This document shows positions 1 through 6,826 of a stretch of DNA of 20,812 nt, piece by piece. Numbering within the stretch: position 1 is the stretch's first letter; each line of letters starts with the position of its first letter. The notes under the pieces were generated by a model, which was not told the DNA's origin, did not search any database, and saw only the letters and a list, made by a program, of their open reading frames with translations. Source of the DNA: Pseudomonadota bacterium. GTDB lineage: Bacteria; Myxococcota_A; UBA796; SXON01. The stretch lies in NCBI GenBank assembly GCA_005776735.1, contig SXOM01000542.1:1-20812 (forward strand), read 5' to 3'. A program made the position numbers and the translations under genes.

Positions 1-13
1 GCGCGAATTGCGG

Positions 14-19
14 TATGCT
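14..19 (+). promoter_or_regulatory. -10-like hexamer TATGCT, leaderless start
   Basis: TATGCT ends six bases before the ATG at 26, so transcription would begin at or next to the start codon. No Shine-Dalgarno sequence is present. Any -35 element would lie outside the window. The same arrangement recurs before many other genes here, which is the main reason to take it seriously. Confidence 0.45.
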
Positions 20-25
20 CCGCCC

Positions 26-502
26 ATGCTCGACCGCCATCGCACCCGCCTCGCGCTCGTGGTCGAGTGGCTCGCGGCCGCGGCCGTCATCGGCTTCTGG
101 GCGTGGCAGGTGCGCACCCGGCCGCACCCGATCACCTGGACTCTCGGCGTCGGCAGCACCCTCTTTGTGGTCACCTGGTTGGGCGTCCTGCACCGCAGGG
201 TCCGGGTCCCGGCCGAGGGCGAGACCGCGTCCGATAGGGCCGTCCGAGCGGCCGAGCTGGTGCGCTGGTCCACCTTCGTCCAGCGGGGCCTCGTCGCGTT
301 CCTCGTCTTCCTGGCCCCGGTGGCCGTGTGGAAGGCCTGGATCGACCGGGCGATGTACGCGGCGGAGCCGTGGCGCGCGGGGGTCGGGTTCGGCGGCGTC
401 CTGGTGATCGCGGCGGGCGTGTGGGCCGTCGCCGAGGCGCAGAAGCGCGGGCTCCGCGCCCGGCCGAACCCCGATGACACATCGGTCGAAGTATCACGAT
501 AG
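26..502 (+). CDS. small integral membrane protein, function unknown
   Basis: A 158-residue protein with four hydrophobic stretches that look like transmembrane helices, at about residues 9-27, 37-54, 88-106 and 118-136. They are separated by short Arg-rich loops. I recognise no family, catalytic motif or cofactor site. A TTG at 8 would add six residues, but the ATG at 26 is preferred because a -10-like hexamer (TATGCT) sits six bases upstream and the first helix follows a short positively charged N-terminus. The Arg-rich C-terminus probably faces the cytoplasm. The gene converges on the reductase gene, with stops only six bases apart. That it is a membrane protein is well supported by composition; its role is unknown. 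Confidence 0.7.
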   Translation: MLDRHRTRLALVVEWLAAAAVIGFWAWQVRTRPHPITWTLGVGSTLFVVTWLGVLHRRVRVPAEGETASDRAVRAAELVRWSTFVQRGLVAFLVFLAPVAVWKAWIDRAMYAAEPWRAGVGFGGVLVIAAGVWAVAEAQKRGLRARPNPDDTSVEVSR

Positions 503-508
503 GTACCT

Positions 509-1054
509 TTATACGGTGCGATATCGCCACTGCACCATGCCGCCGCCGTAGTCGAGGTGCGACACGACCCGGAGCGGGTGGCGCCGGCGTAGCCCTGCGA
601 AGAGCGGCACGCCGCGGCCGAGCAAAATCGGCACGACGGTGACGATCAGCTCGTCCACCCGTCCCGCGTCGAGCGCGTCGCGCACGGTGGCCCCGCCGTC
701 CACGTAGACGTCGCGGCCCGCGGCGACCTCGAGCGCCGCGTCGAGGCACGCGTCGATCGGGCCCGTGACCGCCCGGACCGTGGCCGGCGCGGCGTCGTCG
801 AGCATCCGCGTGGTGCGGACGTGCACCGGCGTGCCACCGTAGGGCCAGTCCCCGCCCATCCCGCGGACCACGTCGTAGGTGCGCCGACCCATGACCATGG
901 CGCCGACCTCGGCCAGGAACACCTCGAAGCCGAGCACCCCGGCCGGAACCTGGGCGTCCGGGGTGGGGTTGGCGAGCCAGTCGAGCTCGTCGTCGGGGCC
1001 GGCGATGAATCCGTCCGCCGAGGTGGCGATGTACACGCGAACGAGGCCGGCCAT
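509..1054 (-). CDS. dihydrofolate reductase-like (RibD C-terminal domain) protein
   Basis: A 181-residue single-domain protein of the RibD-C/DHFR-like fold, whose members are NAD(P)H-dependent reductases of pterin- or pyrimidine-type substrates. Family features seen: N-terminal strand then SADGFIAG (about 12-19), MGRRTYD (about 55-61), YVDGGATVRDAL (about 116-127), DELIVTVVPILLGRGVPLF near 134-152, and a C-terminal MVQWRYR strand. The open frame continues far upstream, but the ATG at 1054 gives the usual N-terminus and lies one base beyond the TGA of the ferritin-like gene, so the two are probably translationally coupled. Members of this family are often of unknown substrate; the sequence does not separate RibD-like reduction from other activities. 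It is not the canonical folA, which is shorter and has different motifs. Confidence 0.88.
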   Translation of the reverse strand: MAGLVRVYIATSADGFIAGPDDELDWLANPTPDAQVPAGVLGFEVFLAEVGAMVMGRRTYDVVRGMGGDWPYGGTPVHVRTTRMLDDAAPATVRAVTGPIDACLDAALEVAAGRDVYVDGGATVRDALDAGRVDELIVTVVPILLGRGVPLFAGLRRRHPLRVVSHLDYGGGMVQWRYRTV

Positions 1055-1055
1055 C

Positions 1056-2333
1056 TCAGGCGGCCACGAGGGCGTGGAGGCCGAGAGCGAGCCGACGCTG
1101 CTCGGCCGCGGAGGGCAATCCCGCCGACCGGCGCAGCGCCGCCGGCGCGTCGGCGTGGCCGCCGTCGCGGAGGTCCGCGAGCGCGGCGCCCCGCGCTGCG
1201 TGCACACGGGCGCGGGCGTCGACAGGGAGCTGCGTGTCGAACCACGCCGCCAGGTCCCACGACAGCGTGGCGTGGCGGGCCTCGTCGGCCGCGATCGTCG
1301 CCATCGCCGCGCGGATGGCGCCGTCCTCGGCGTGGCGGGCCTGCCACAACCCGATGAGCGCTCCGAGCGTCTCGCGGACACAGCCCTCGACGGCGTTGGC
1401 CGTCGCCAACGCCTCCAGGTCACCCCCCGGGCTCGGCACCACCTCGGGCGCAGCCACCCGGGCGCCGTGGGCGCGCGCGAGCCGAGCCATCGTCCGCGTG
1501 TGCTCCACCTCATCGTGTCGGGCCTCCGTGACGCGGGCCACCAGCGCGTCGGGGGCGCCGTGCGCCTCCAGCGCGTCGGCGAGCTCTCCGAACGCCACCA
1601 CGGCGGCCGCTTCGAGCGTGGTGACGGCCGCCAGCCACTCGCCCACCTCCGCCCGCGGCGCCGAGCCGGCCCGGAGCCCCGCCGGGCGCCGGCCGATGCA
1701 CACGAGCAGGTTGCGGTGGATGACCTCGTTCGCGAGCACCGTCACCTCGCCCTCGGCGCTGACCCCGAGCTGCACCCGCTCCTGTTCGACGGGGCTGCAC
1801 AACGACGTGTAGCGCGTGCCGATCAGCTCGAAGCCGTCGCCTGCCGCTCGTACGCCGCCCTCGGCGACGTCGTCGCACGCCAGCGCGAACCCCGCCGCCA
1901 GCGAGAGCGCCACGGCGTCGTCGGGGGTGTCGATCGCCCCCAGGTACGCGGTGAGCGTGGGTGCGTCGGGGATGACCTCCACCTCGTCGCCCCGGTTCAC
2001 CACCATGACGAACGTCGGGCAGAACGAGACGCACTCGCCCAGGAGCAGGCGCGCGTCGGCGCCCGCTTCGTCCAGCGCGACGGCGCAGGCCTCGGGGTCG
2101 GTCGCCGTCGCGCACGCGGTGCCCACGTGGTCGAGCACCTCCCACTCGCCGGGCACCCCGACGCGCAGCTCGACGTAGTCGGCCGGAACCGCCGGGGAGA
2201 GCCCCGAAAGCGACATCGGCAGCCCGCTCGGGGCGCACTCGAGCGGGTCGTAGCCGTCGAGGGGGATGCAGCCGGCCCCACCCACGGCGAGGACGACGGC
2301 GGCAAGGGACGCGGGGCTCACACCATGAGGCAT
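1056..2333 (-). CDS. exported ferritin-like-domain protein with N-terminal Cys-containing domain
   Basis: About 425 residues from the ATG at 2333. The N-terminus has a hydrophobic signal ending VGGAGC, a weak lipobox, so a lipoprotein is possible but not certain. Residues about 25-225 form an unrecognised domain with scattered cysteines (for example CVSFC). The C-terminal part is an all-helical ferritin-like region. It carries di-iron style motifs: TLEAAAVVAFGEL for helix 1, EARHDEVEH for helix 2, a Glu in VEGCVRETLGAL, and DEARHATLSW for helix 4. The paired ExxH-type motifs suggest a bound di-metal centre. Such proteins occur widely in myxobacteria without an assigned function. The gene is first of a pair with the reductase. 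TAGCTT lies five bases before the chosen ATG; a further in-frame ATG at 2348 would add five residues. Confidence 0.8.
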   Translation of the reverse strand: MPHGVSPASLAAVVLAVGGAGCIPLDGYDPLECAPSGLPMSLSGLSPAVPADYVELRVGVPGEWEVLDHVGTACATATDPEACAVALDEAGADARLLLGECVSFCPTFVMVVNRGDEVEVIPDAPTLTAYLGAIDTPDDAVALSLAAGFALACDDVAEGGVRAAGDGFELIGTRYTSLCSPVEQERVQLGVSAEGEVTVLANEVIHRNLLVCIGRRPAGLRAGSAPRAEVGEWLAAVTTLEAAAVVAFGELADALEAHGAPDALVARVTEARHDEVEHTRTMARLARAHGARVAAPEVVPSPGGDLEALATANAVEGCVRETLGALIGLWQARHAEDGAIRAAMATIAADEARHATLSWDLAAWFDTQLPVDARARVHAARGAALADLRDGGHADAPAALRRSAGLPSAAEQRRLALGLHALVAA

Positions 2334-2338
2334 GGCAC

Positions 2339-2344
2339 AAGCTA
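2339..2344 (-). promoter_or_regulatory. -10-like hexamer TAGCTT before ferritin-like gene
   Basis: Read on the minus strand, TAGCTT is followed by five bases and then the ATG at 2333. There is no Shine-Dalgarno sequence, so the mRNA would be leaderless or nearly so. On the opposite strand TAGGTC at 2368-2373 could serve the dehydrogenase gene, giving about a 10-base leader that contains GGAGG. The two transcription units would thus share this short divergent region. Confidence 0.4.
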
Positions 2345-2390
2345 CCATCGGGACGGCGCGGGCGGCGTAGGTCGCGCGTTAGCCGGAGGC

Positions 2391-3176
2391 ATGACCGACC
2401 TCCGTGGATGGACCGCCCTCGTCACCGGCGCGAGCAACGGGCTCGGCGTCGACTTCGCCCGTGAGCTCGCCGCGCGCGGGTGCACGCTGGTGCTGACCGC
2501 GCGGCGGGAGGCCGAGCTCAACACGGTCGCCGCGGAGCTCCGCGCCCGGCACGGCGTGCGGGTCGAGGTCGTCGCCTGCGACCTGGGCGTCGCCGGTGCC
2601 GCGGAGCACCTGCACACGACGTGTGTCGCCCGCGGGTTCGTCGTCGACGTGCTGATCAACAACGCGGGGTTCGGCCTGTACGGTCCGTTCGTCGAGATCG
2701 ACGACGGCCGCGAACAGGCGATGTTGCAGCTCGACATCCTGTCGCTCGTCGGACTCACCAAGCGGTTCGTTCGCGACATGGTTGGACGAAAGCGTGGTTT
2801 CGTGATGCAGGTCGCGAGTATCGGTGCGTATCAGCCGTCGCCGTACTACGCGAGCTACTCCGCGGCCAAGGCCTTCGTCCTGTCGTTCGGCGTCGCGCTG
2901 GCGCACGAGCTGCGGGGCACGGGGGTGAGCTGCACCGTGGTCTCGCCCGGGGTCACGCGAACGGCGTTTCTCGAGGTGGCCGGGCAGACGCCGAACACCT
3001 TCCAGCGCGCCACGATGATGGAGAGCGCCGAGGTGGCGCGCATCGGCGTGGCGGCGATGCTCGCCGGTCGGTCGAGCATCGTCACGGGCTGGATGAACGC
3101 GTTGAACTCGTGGTTGATGTCCATGCTGCCGCGCCGATGGTCGGCGGCGATCGGCGCACGGGCCATGCGAGACTGA
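2391..3176 (+). CDS. short-chain dehydrogenase/reductase (SDR)
   Basis: A 261-residue classical SDR, an NAD(P)-dependent oxidoreductase with a Rossmann fold. Seen directly: nucleotide-binding TGASNGLG at 12-19, NNAG at 90-93, and the catalytic set Ser143, Tyr156 and Lys160 (in YSAAK), followed by the usual PGVTRT stretch. An Arg after the beta-2 strand (TARREAE) is consistent with NADP preference. The open frame extends about 1.5 kb upstream, but the ATG at 2391 places the cofactor motif at the normal distance from the N-terminus and has GGAGG just before it, at short spacing. The sequence resembles general SDRs of the DltE/YqjQ type; the substrate cannot be told. The C-terminal MLPRRW segment may contact a membrane. 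It is divergent from the ferritin-like gene. Confidence 0.93.
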   Translation: MTDLRGWTALVTGASNGLGVDFARELAARGCTLVLTARREAELNTVAAELRARHGVRVEVVACDLGVAGAAEHLHTTCVARGFVVDVLINNAGFGLYGPFVEIDDGREQAMLQLDILSLVGLTKRFVRDMVGRKRGFVMQVASIGAYQPSPYYASYSAAKAFVLSFGVALAHELRGTGVSCTVVSPGVTRTAFLEVAGQTPNTFQRATMMESAEVARIGVAAMLAGRSSIVTGWMNALNSWLMSMLPRRWSAAIGARAMRD

Positions 3177-3202
3177 AGGGGGCCGGCGCGGTGAACCCGT
3201 CG

Positions 3203-3282
3203 CCGATCGTGGACTCCCACGGGAACCGATCGTGGACCAAAGTGCGGGGGGTATTCCGATTAACCAAGGTACATCCTTTGGC
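3203..3282 (+). promoter_or_regulatory. AT-richer control region upstream of lipoprotein-protease pair
   Basis: The gap 3177-3338 is clearly richer in A and T than its surroundings. It holds a 12-base direct repeat, CCGATCGTGGAC, at 3203-3214 and 3226-3237, with starts 23 bases apart (about two helical turns). An imperfect dyad CCAAGG-TACAT-CCTTTGG follows at 3264-3281. TACATC at 3270-3275 could be a -10 element, giving a start near 3283 and a leader of about 56 bases to the GGAG site at 3329-3332. A four-codon ORF (MGLA) begins at 3283. The repeat spacing suggests a dimeric or paired regulator; the regulator itself is not identifiable. Confidence 0.4.
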
Positions 3283-3338
3283 ATGGGGCTTGCTTGAAGG
3301 CCGGCAGCACCGCGATGACGCGGCAACTGGAGCCCCCG

Positions 3339-4073
3339 ATGATCCCCTTCTTCTCCGCCTTCGTCTCCCTCGCCGCCTGCACCGACGCCCCCGTCGACCA
3401 CGAAGAGACCTGGGCCGCCGTGCGCGCCTCCTCCGAGCTCCGGGCCGAGCTGCGCAGCCCCGCGGTCGACCTGCGTGCTCAGTTGTCCGACGCCGTCTTC
3501 GCCGGCCGCGTCGTGGACATCGAGTACCGCGATGCCGACGCGGTCGACGGGGCCGGGCCCGTCCCGTTCACCTTCGTGACCTGGCAGGTCGAGCGCGCCT
3601 GGAAGGGGCTCGACACCGGCGACCGGTTCACCGCGCGGTTCATGGGCGGCCGCGCGCAGAACGGCGTCGTCCTCACCGGGTCGGAGCAGCCGAACTTCCT
3701 CCTCGGCGACCGCGACGTCCTCTTCGTCGATAGCACACTCGAGGGCGCCTGTCCGCTGGTGGGCTGCGCGTTCGGTCGGTACCGCCTGGTCGAGGGTCGA
3801 GTGTACGGAAACGACGGCCACGCGCTCGCCGTCGCCGACAACGGCGAGCTGGCCCGGGTCGGCGGCCGCGACCTCGCCGAGCTGCACCTGTTCGACGACG
3901 GTGCCGAGCTGCACGAGACCCCGATGAGCGGACCGACGGCGGTGGGCGGGGAGTCCTCGGACGAGCCGACGTTCTTCGGGTGGCTCGACGCGCGCCTCCC
4001 GGTGGACGCCGGCCTTGCTTCGCCCCGTTCGGCCCGCCGCGACGACCCCCTCGTCGTGCCGGCCGTCCTCTGA
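3339..4073 (+). CDS. lipoprotein with possible NTR/TIMP-like domain, paired with metalloprotease
   Basis: A 244-residue predicted lipoprotein. The signal MIPFFSAFVSLAAC has a good lipobox (LAAC) with Cys14 as the lipidation site. GGAG six bases upstream supports the ATG at 3339; an in-frame ATG at 3315 would add eight residues including one Arg. Residues about 45-165 have a beta-rich pattern: SDAVFAGRVVDIEYRD, then FTFVTWQVERAWKG, then a strand containing VVLTGSEQPNFLLGDRDVLF, and a CPLVGCAFGRYRL segment. This order (exported cargo, 'V..G.V', 'V.R.WKG', 'G..VLF') resembles the netrin/TIMP fold in outline, but I cannot prove homology. The C-terminal 60 residues look disordered. The gene ends 37 bases before the metzincin gene and probably shares its mRNA, so a role as partner, chaperone or inhibitor of that protease is an inference. 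Confidence 0.75.
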   Translation: MIPFFSAFVSLAACTDAPVDHEETWAAVRASSELRAELRSPAVDLRAQLSDAVFAGRVVDIEYRDADAVDGAGPVPFTFVTWQVERAWKGLDTGDRFTARFMGGRAQNGVVLTGSEQPNFLLGDRDVLFVDSTLEGACPLVGCAFGRYRLVEGRVYGNDGHALAVADNGELARVGGRDLAELHLFDDGAELHETPMSGPTAVGGESSDEPTFFGWLDARLPVDAGLASPRSARRDDPLVVPAVL

Positions 4074-4110
4074 ATCTCCCCCAACACAACTCTTCGCCTT
4101 CGGTGATCTC

Positions 4111-5037
4111 ATGACCCGCTTCCTCCTCCCCGCCGCCGTCGTCCTTCCCCTGGTCGCCCTTGCCGCTCCCGCGTACGCTTCCGTTCCGGCGTCGGACAAG
4201 TGGACCTCGGCCCCCACGCTCAACGTCCAGCGCGACAGCAGCCTTCCGACCGCGTGGTACGACGACGTGCTCGCGGCGATCGACGCGGTGAACCTCGGGG
4301 CGTACAGCACCTACATCGTCGTCCAGGACGACGACGATTCCGACGTCAACACGGTCGCCCAAAACCTGGAGAACGAGCTGATCTTCACCAGCAGCAAGAC
4401 GCTCTTGTGTGGGGACGGATCGGACGGGTGTGCGTGGTGGTGGTCCTCGGGCACCACGCGACTCGAGTCCGACGTGTACCTGGACTCCACGGTGTCGTGG
4501 GACACCGACCGCGTGACCACCGACACCCTGTCCTACGGGGGGGCGGAGCGGCCGCTCGCGACCACGACCACCCACGAGCTCGGCCACTTCCTCGGGCTCG
4601 GCCACGAGAGCCGCTACTACAACGTGATGGGCGTCGACTACGAGTACATGGGCGCCAACGGAACGGAGTACTTCCCCACCATGGGCGAGGACGCCACGAC
4701 CGGGCTCGGGACGCTGTACGGGTACGCGTCGGGATACGAGGACCTGGCGGTGACGCACTGGAAGTGGCAGGGGTGTCGGACGGCGTACCTCACGTTCCGC
4801 GGCACGGTCATCGCGTACTGCAGCGGGTACAGCGAGCACACCCGCGGCCGCCTCCTCGACTCCAGCGGTATCGAACTGCCGGTCTCGTGGTCCGCGGGTG
4901 AACCGACCTACACCGCGAGCAAGGGCTCGTGGCTCCAGGAGCAAGGTGTCGATGTACCTCTCCGCGTTGCGACAGATTTCGCCGACGGCCACGGGCATCG
5001 GCTCCTCCACGGTCACGATCAAGCCGGACGTCCCTGA
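4111..5037 (+). CDS. matrixin-like (metzincin) secreted metalloprotease, frameshifted near its C-terminus
   Basis: A 308-residue open frame. It starts with a standard signal peptide (MTRFLLP, hydrophobic core, probable cut after AYA near residue 23). The zinc-binding signature HELGHFLGLGH is at 155-165, with His155, His159 and His165 as ligands and Glu156 as catalytic base. NVMG near 171-174 provides the Met-turn that defines metzincins. The protein is therefore a zinc endopeptidase acting outside the cytoplasm. After residue about 278 the frame becomes Arg/His-rich and unlike a folded domain, while a CARDB-like sequence appears in the +1 frame (4940-5185). The last ~30 residues here are thus probably out-of-frame sequence. 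No Shine-Dalgarno site is obvious at the ATG; coupling to the upstream lipoprotein is likely. Function confidence is high, integrity of the gene is uncertain. Confidence 0.85.
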   Translation: MTRFLLPAAVVLPLVALAAPAYASVPASDKWTSAPTLNVQRDSSLPTAWYDDVLAAIDAVNLGAYSTYIVVQDDDDSDVNTVAQNLENELIFTSSKTLLCGDGSDGCAWWWSSGTTRLESDVYLDSTVSWDTDRVTTDTLSYGGAERPLATTTTHELGHFLGLGHESRYYNVMGVDYEYMGANGTEYFPTMGEDATTGLGTLYGYASGYEDLAVTHWKWQGCRTAYLTFRGTVIAYCSGYSEHTRGRLLDSSGIELPVSWSAGEPTYTASKGSWLQEQGVDVPLRVATDFADGHGHRLLHGHDQAGRP

Positions 5038-5185
5038 CCACCTCACGATCTGGATCGCCATCCCGTCCACCGTGACGTCTGGCTCGACCTACTACGTGGG
5101 CGCAGGTGTGGACGCCGGCGGGTTTGTGACGGAAACGAACGAAGACAACAACTACACCTACATCGCGGCGGTGAAGATCAAGTAG
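4940..5185 (+). pseudogene. out-of-frame CARDB-like C-terminal part of the metalloprotease
   Basis: In the +1 frame relative to the protease, the sequence runs SKVSMYLSALRQISPTATG, later IPSTVTSGSTYYVGAGVDA, and ends with ETNEDNNYTYIAAVKIK. This is the second half of a CARDB-type beta-sandwich (YLS ... P..V..G.YYVG..VD...V.E..E.NN), a domain often found at the end of secreted bacterial proteases. It has no independent signal peptide or ribosome site, so it is best read as the severed tail of the 4111 gene. The opening strands of a CARDB domain ('L.V.....N.G') are not seen in either frame at the junction, so bases may be missing as well as shifted. A sequencing or assembly error is an equally good explanation. 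Confidence 0.7.
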
Positions 5186-5191
5186 CGGGCG

Positions 5192-5218
5192 GGCGCGGGG
5201 CGGTGAGGGCCCCGCGCC
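5192..5218 (+). terminator. hairpin after protease gene
   Basis: A 10-bp GC stem (GGCGCGGGGC pairing with GCCCCGCGCC) around a 7-base loop, starting seven bases after the TAG at 5183-5185. There is no T-tract, as usual in such GC-rich genomes. Its position argues that the CARDB-like tail is still the natural 3' end of the transcription unit. Confidence 0.55.
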
Positions 5219-5285
5219 GCGACCGTCCCGAAGGCGGCCGGGGCGGGTGCGCGGGGCGCGCTGGGCGACGCGCGGGCTGGCGCGC

Positions 5286-5291
5286 TACGCT
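5286..5291 (+). promoter_or_regulatory. -10-like hexamer TACGCT, leaderless start
   Basis: TACGCT ends five bases before the ATG at 5297, and no Shine-Dalgarno sequence separates them. It is identical to the hexamer at 12250-12255 and one base from TATGCT at 14-19. No convincing -35 element is visible. Confidence 0.45.
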
Positions 5292-5296
5292 CGGGG

Positions 5297-6724
5297 ATGC
5301 TCTGGACCCTCCTCCTCCTGTCACCGGCCGAGGCCGCCCGTGATCGCGCCCTGATCTACATGGGGCACGCGGCCCCGCCCGAGTACAACTGGGGCGAGGG
5401 CAGCCTGGACGACCTCACGAGCGGCCTACGCCGGATGGGCGCCGCGGGGGTGGACGAAGCGACGTCGTGGCCCGCCGACCTCGACGACTACGCGCTGGTG
5501 ATCCTGTTCCTGTCGCAGAACACCTACAAGGCCGGCGAAGCCGCCGACCTCGTGGAGGTCACCGACGCGGGTGGGCTGGTGGTGATGGTCACCGACAACG
5601 AAGACTTCGTCCCCTACGCCGAGGGAGTGTTCAACAACCTCCTCGCCCAGGTGGGCAGCAGCGCCCGCTTCTCGGACTGGCCCTACATCGGGTCGTACGA
5701 CGGGGCGTGCCGGGCCGACACCGCCCTGGTCGACCACATGCTCACGCGCGGCCAGCCGCTGTTGCAGTGGGCGCTGGCGGTCAGCGCCCACGACGGGTCC
5801 GGAACGTCGTTGTACGCCAACGGCATCGTCGTCCTGGACGGTCCGTGGCTGCTCGTCGGCGACGTCAACATCATGGCGGGGGGGTGTGACGGGCAGTTGG
5901 CGGACAACTCGACGTTCTTCGAGAACTTGTGGAACTTCGGGTACGGTGGCACCTGCCAGGAGACCGACCGCGACGGCGACGGCTTCGACTCCGAGTTGTG
6001 CGGGGGCGACGACTGTGACGACGCCGACGACGCCGTGAATCCCGGGAGCATGCGCTACGAAGACGCCGACGGCGACGGTCACGGCAACCCCGAGCGGGTG
6101 GACGACGCGTGCTCCGCGCCTTCGGCCTGGGTGGAGGAGGGCGACGACTGTGTCGACGACGACGCGAGCACGCTCGGCGACGAAGGGCCGTTCTACGTGG
6201 ACGCCGACGACGACGGGTACGGCGACCCCGACGCGGAGGCGTTCGCGTGTACGCTGGGGTCGGGCCTCTCGGAGTCCCGCGACGACTGCGACGACGACGA
6301 CGACGAGGTGCACCCCGACGCGGAGGAGACGTGCGACGGCCGCGACGAAGACTGCGACGACGACGTGGACGAAGAAGCCGTGGATGCTCCCGTGTGGTAC
6401 TACGATGGCGACGAGGACGGCTACGGGGATCCTGACGAACCGCTCGCGGCCTGCGAACGGCCCGAGGGGTACGTCGAGGACGCCACCGACTGCGCCGACG
6501 GCGACCCGACCACCTACCCGGGGTCGCCCACCTACGCCGACGTGTGCGGCGACCTGATCGCGGGCGACACCGCCGCGGGGGATCCGGCGGCCGCGGGGTG
6601 CTTCTGCGACGGCCTGGGCGCCGCGTTCTTGGCGCCGGTCGGCTTCCTTGCGGCGGGGTTGCGGCGCCGCCGGTCGGCGTCGGGGCGCAGGCCGGAGCGG
6701 GGAGCGGTCGCCCTCGACGGGTAG
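5297..6724 (+). CDS. secreted protein with MopE-type metal-binding repeats and MYXO-CTERM-like sorting tail
   Basis: A 475-residue exported protein in three parts. A very short signal (MLWTLLLLSPAEA) is followed by an alpha/beta domain at about 15-215 (strands ALIYMG, ALVILFLS, GLVVMVTD, GIVVLDGPWLLVGD). This is loosely like the class I glutamine amidotransferase/ThuA/DUF4350 fold, but no catalytic Cys-His pair is evident. Residues about 224-430 hold four Asp-rich MopE-like repeats, each centred on DC (GDDCDDADD, GDDCVDDDA, RDDCDDDDDEV, ATDCADGDP), with interspersed DADGDGxG loops; a calcium- or copper-binding role is known or assumed for this motif. The tail has GCFC (Cys435, Cys437), a hydrophobic helix and RRRR near 456-460, matching the MYXO-CTERM layout, with about 15 extra residues after the Arg cluster. 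Likely cell-surface anchored; ligand unknown. Confidence 0.88.
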   Translation: MLWTLLLLSPAEAARDRALIYMGHAAPPEYNWGEGSLDDLTSGLRRMGAAGVDEATSWPADLDDYALVILFLSQNTYKAGEAADLVEVTDAGGLVVMVTDNEDFVPYAEGVFNNLLAQVGSSARFSDWPYIGSYDGACRADTALVDHMLTRGQPLLQWALAVSAHDGSGTSLYANGIVVLDGPWLLVGDVNIMAGGCDGQLADNSTFFENLWNFGYGGTCQETDRDGDGFDSELCGGDDCDDADDAVNPGSMRYEDADGDGHGNPERVDDACSAPSAWVEEGDDCVDDDASTLGDEGPFYVDADDDGYGDPDAEAFACTLGSGLSESRDDCDDDDDEVHPDAEETCDGRDEDCDDDVDEEAVDAPVWYYDGDEDGYGDPDEPLAACERPEGYVEDATDCADGDPTTYPGSPTYADVCGDLIAGDTAAGDPAAAGCFCDGLGAAFLAPVGFLAAGLRRRRSASGRRPERGAVALDG

Positions 6725-6745
6725 GCGCCGCGTCGCCGGGTGCTT

Positions 6746-6761
6746 GCGCACGGCCGTGCGC
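6746..6761 (+). terminator. 16-base perfect palindrome after surface protein gene
   Basis: GCGCACGGCCGTGCGC is identical to its reverse complement and lies 22 bases after the stop at 6722-6724. Folded as RNA it gives a 6-bp stem with a GGCC loop. No T-tract follows. It may terminate the surface protein gene before the pyrophosphatase promoter. Confidence 0.4.
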
Positions 6762-6814
6762 TGCGCGCCGGCCTCGGCCGCACCTCCGGCGCGGTCGCGG
6801 CGCGGCGCCCCGGA

Positions 6815-6820
6815 TATGCC
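6815..6820 (+). promoter_or_regulatory. -10-like hexamer TATGCC before ppa
   Basis: TATGCC ends six bases before the ATG at 6827, with no Shine-Dalgarno sequence between. This fits a leaderless transcript for ppa-cobQ and supports the chosen start over an in-frame upstream TTG at 6740. Confidence 0.45.
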
Positions 6821-6826
6821 CTGGCC

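Noticed and set aside
879..2390. A possible 500-residue N-terminal extension of the dehydrogenase.
   Set aside because: It is antisense to the ferritin-like and reductase genes, and the SDR cofactor motif is normally within 20 residues of the N-terminus.
4930..4960. Programmed ribosomal frameshift joining the protease and CARDB-like tail.
   Set aside because: No slippery heptamer or shift-prone stop is seen at the junction, and domain residues seem missing, so mutation or assembly error is likelier.
6280..6400. Runs of GAC codons resembling a microsatellite.
   Set aside because: They encode Asp of the MopE-like repeats; the DNA repetition follows from the protein sequence.
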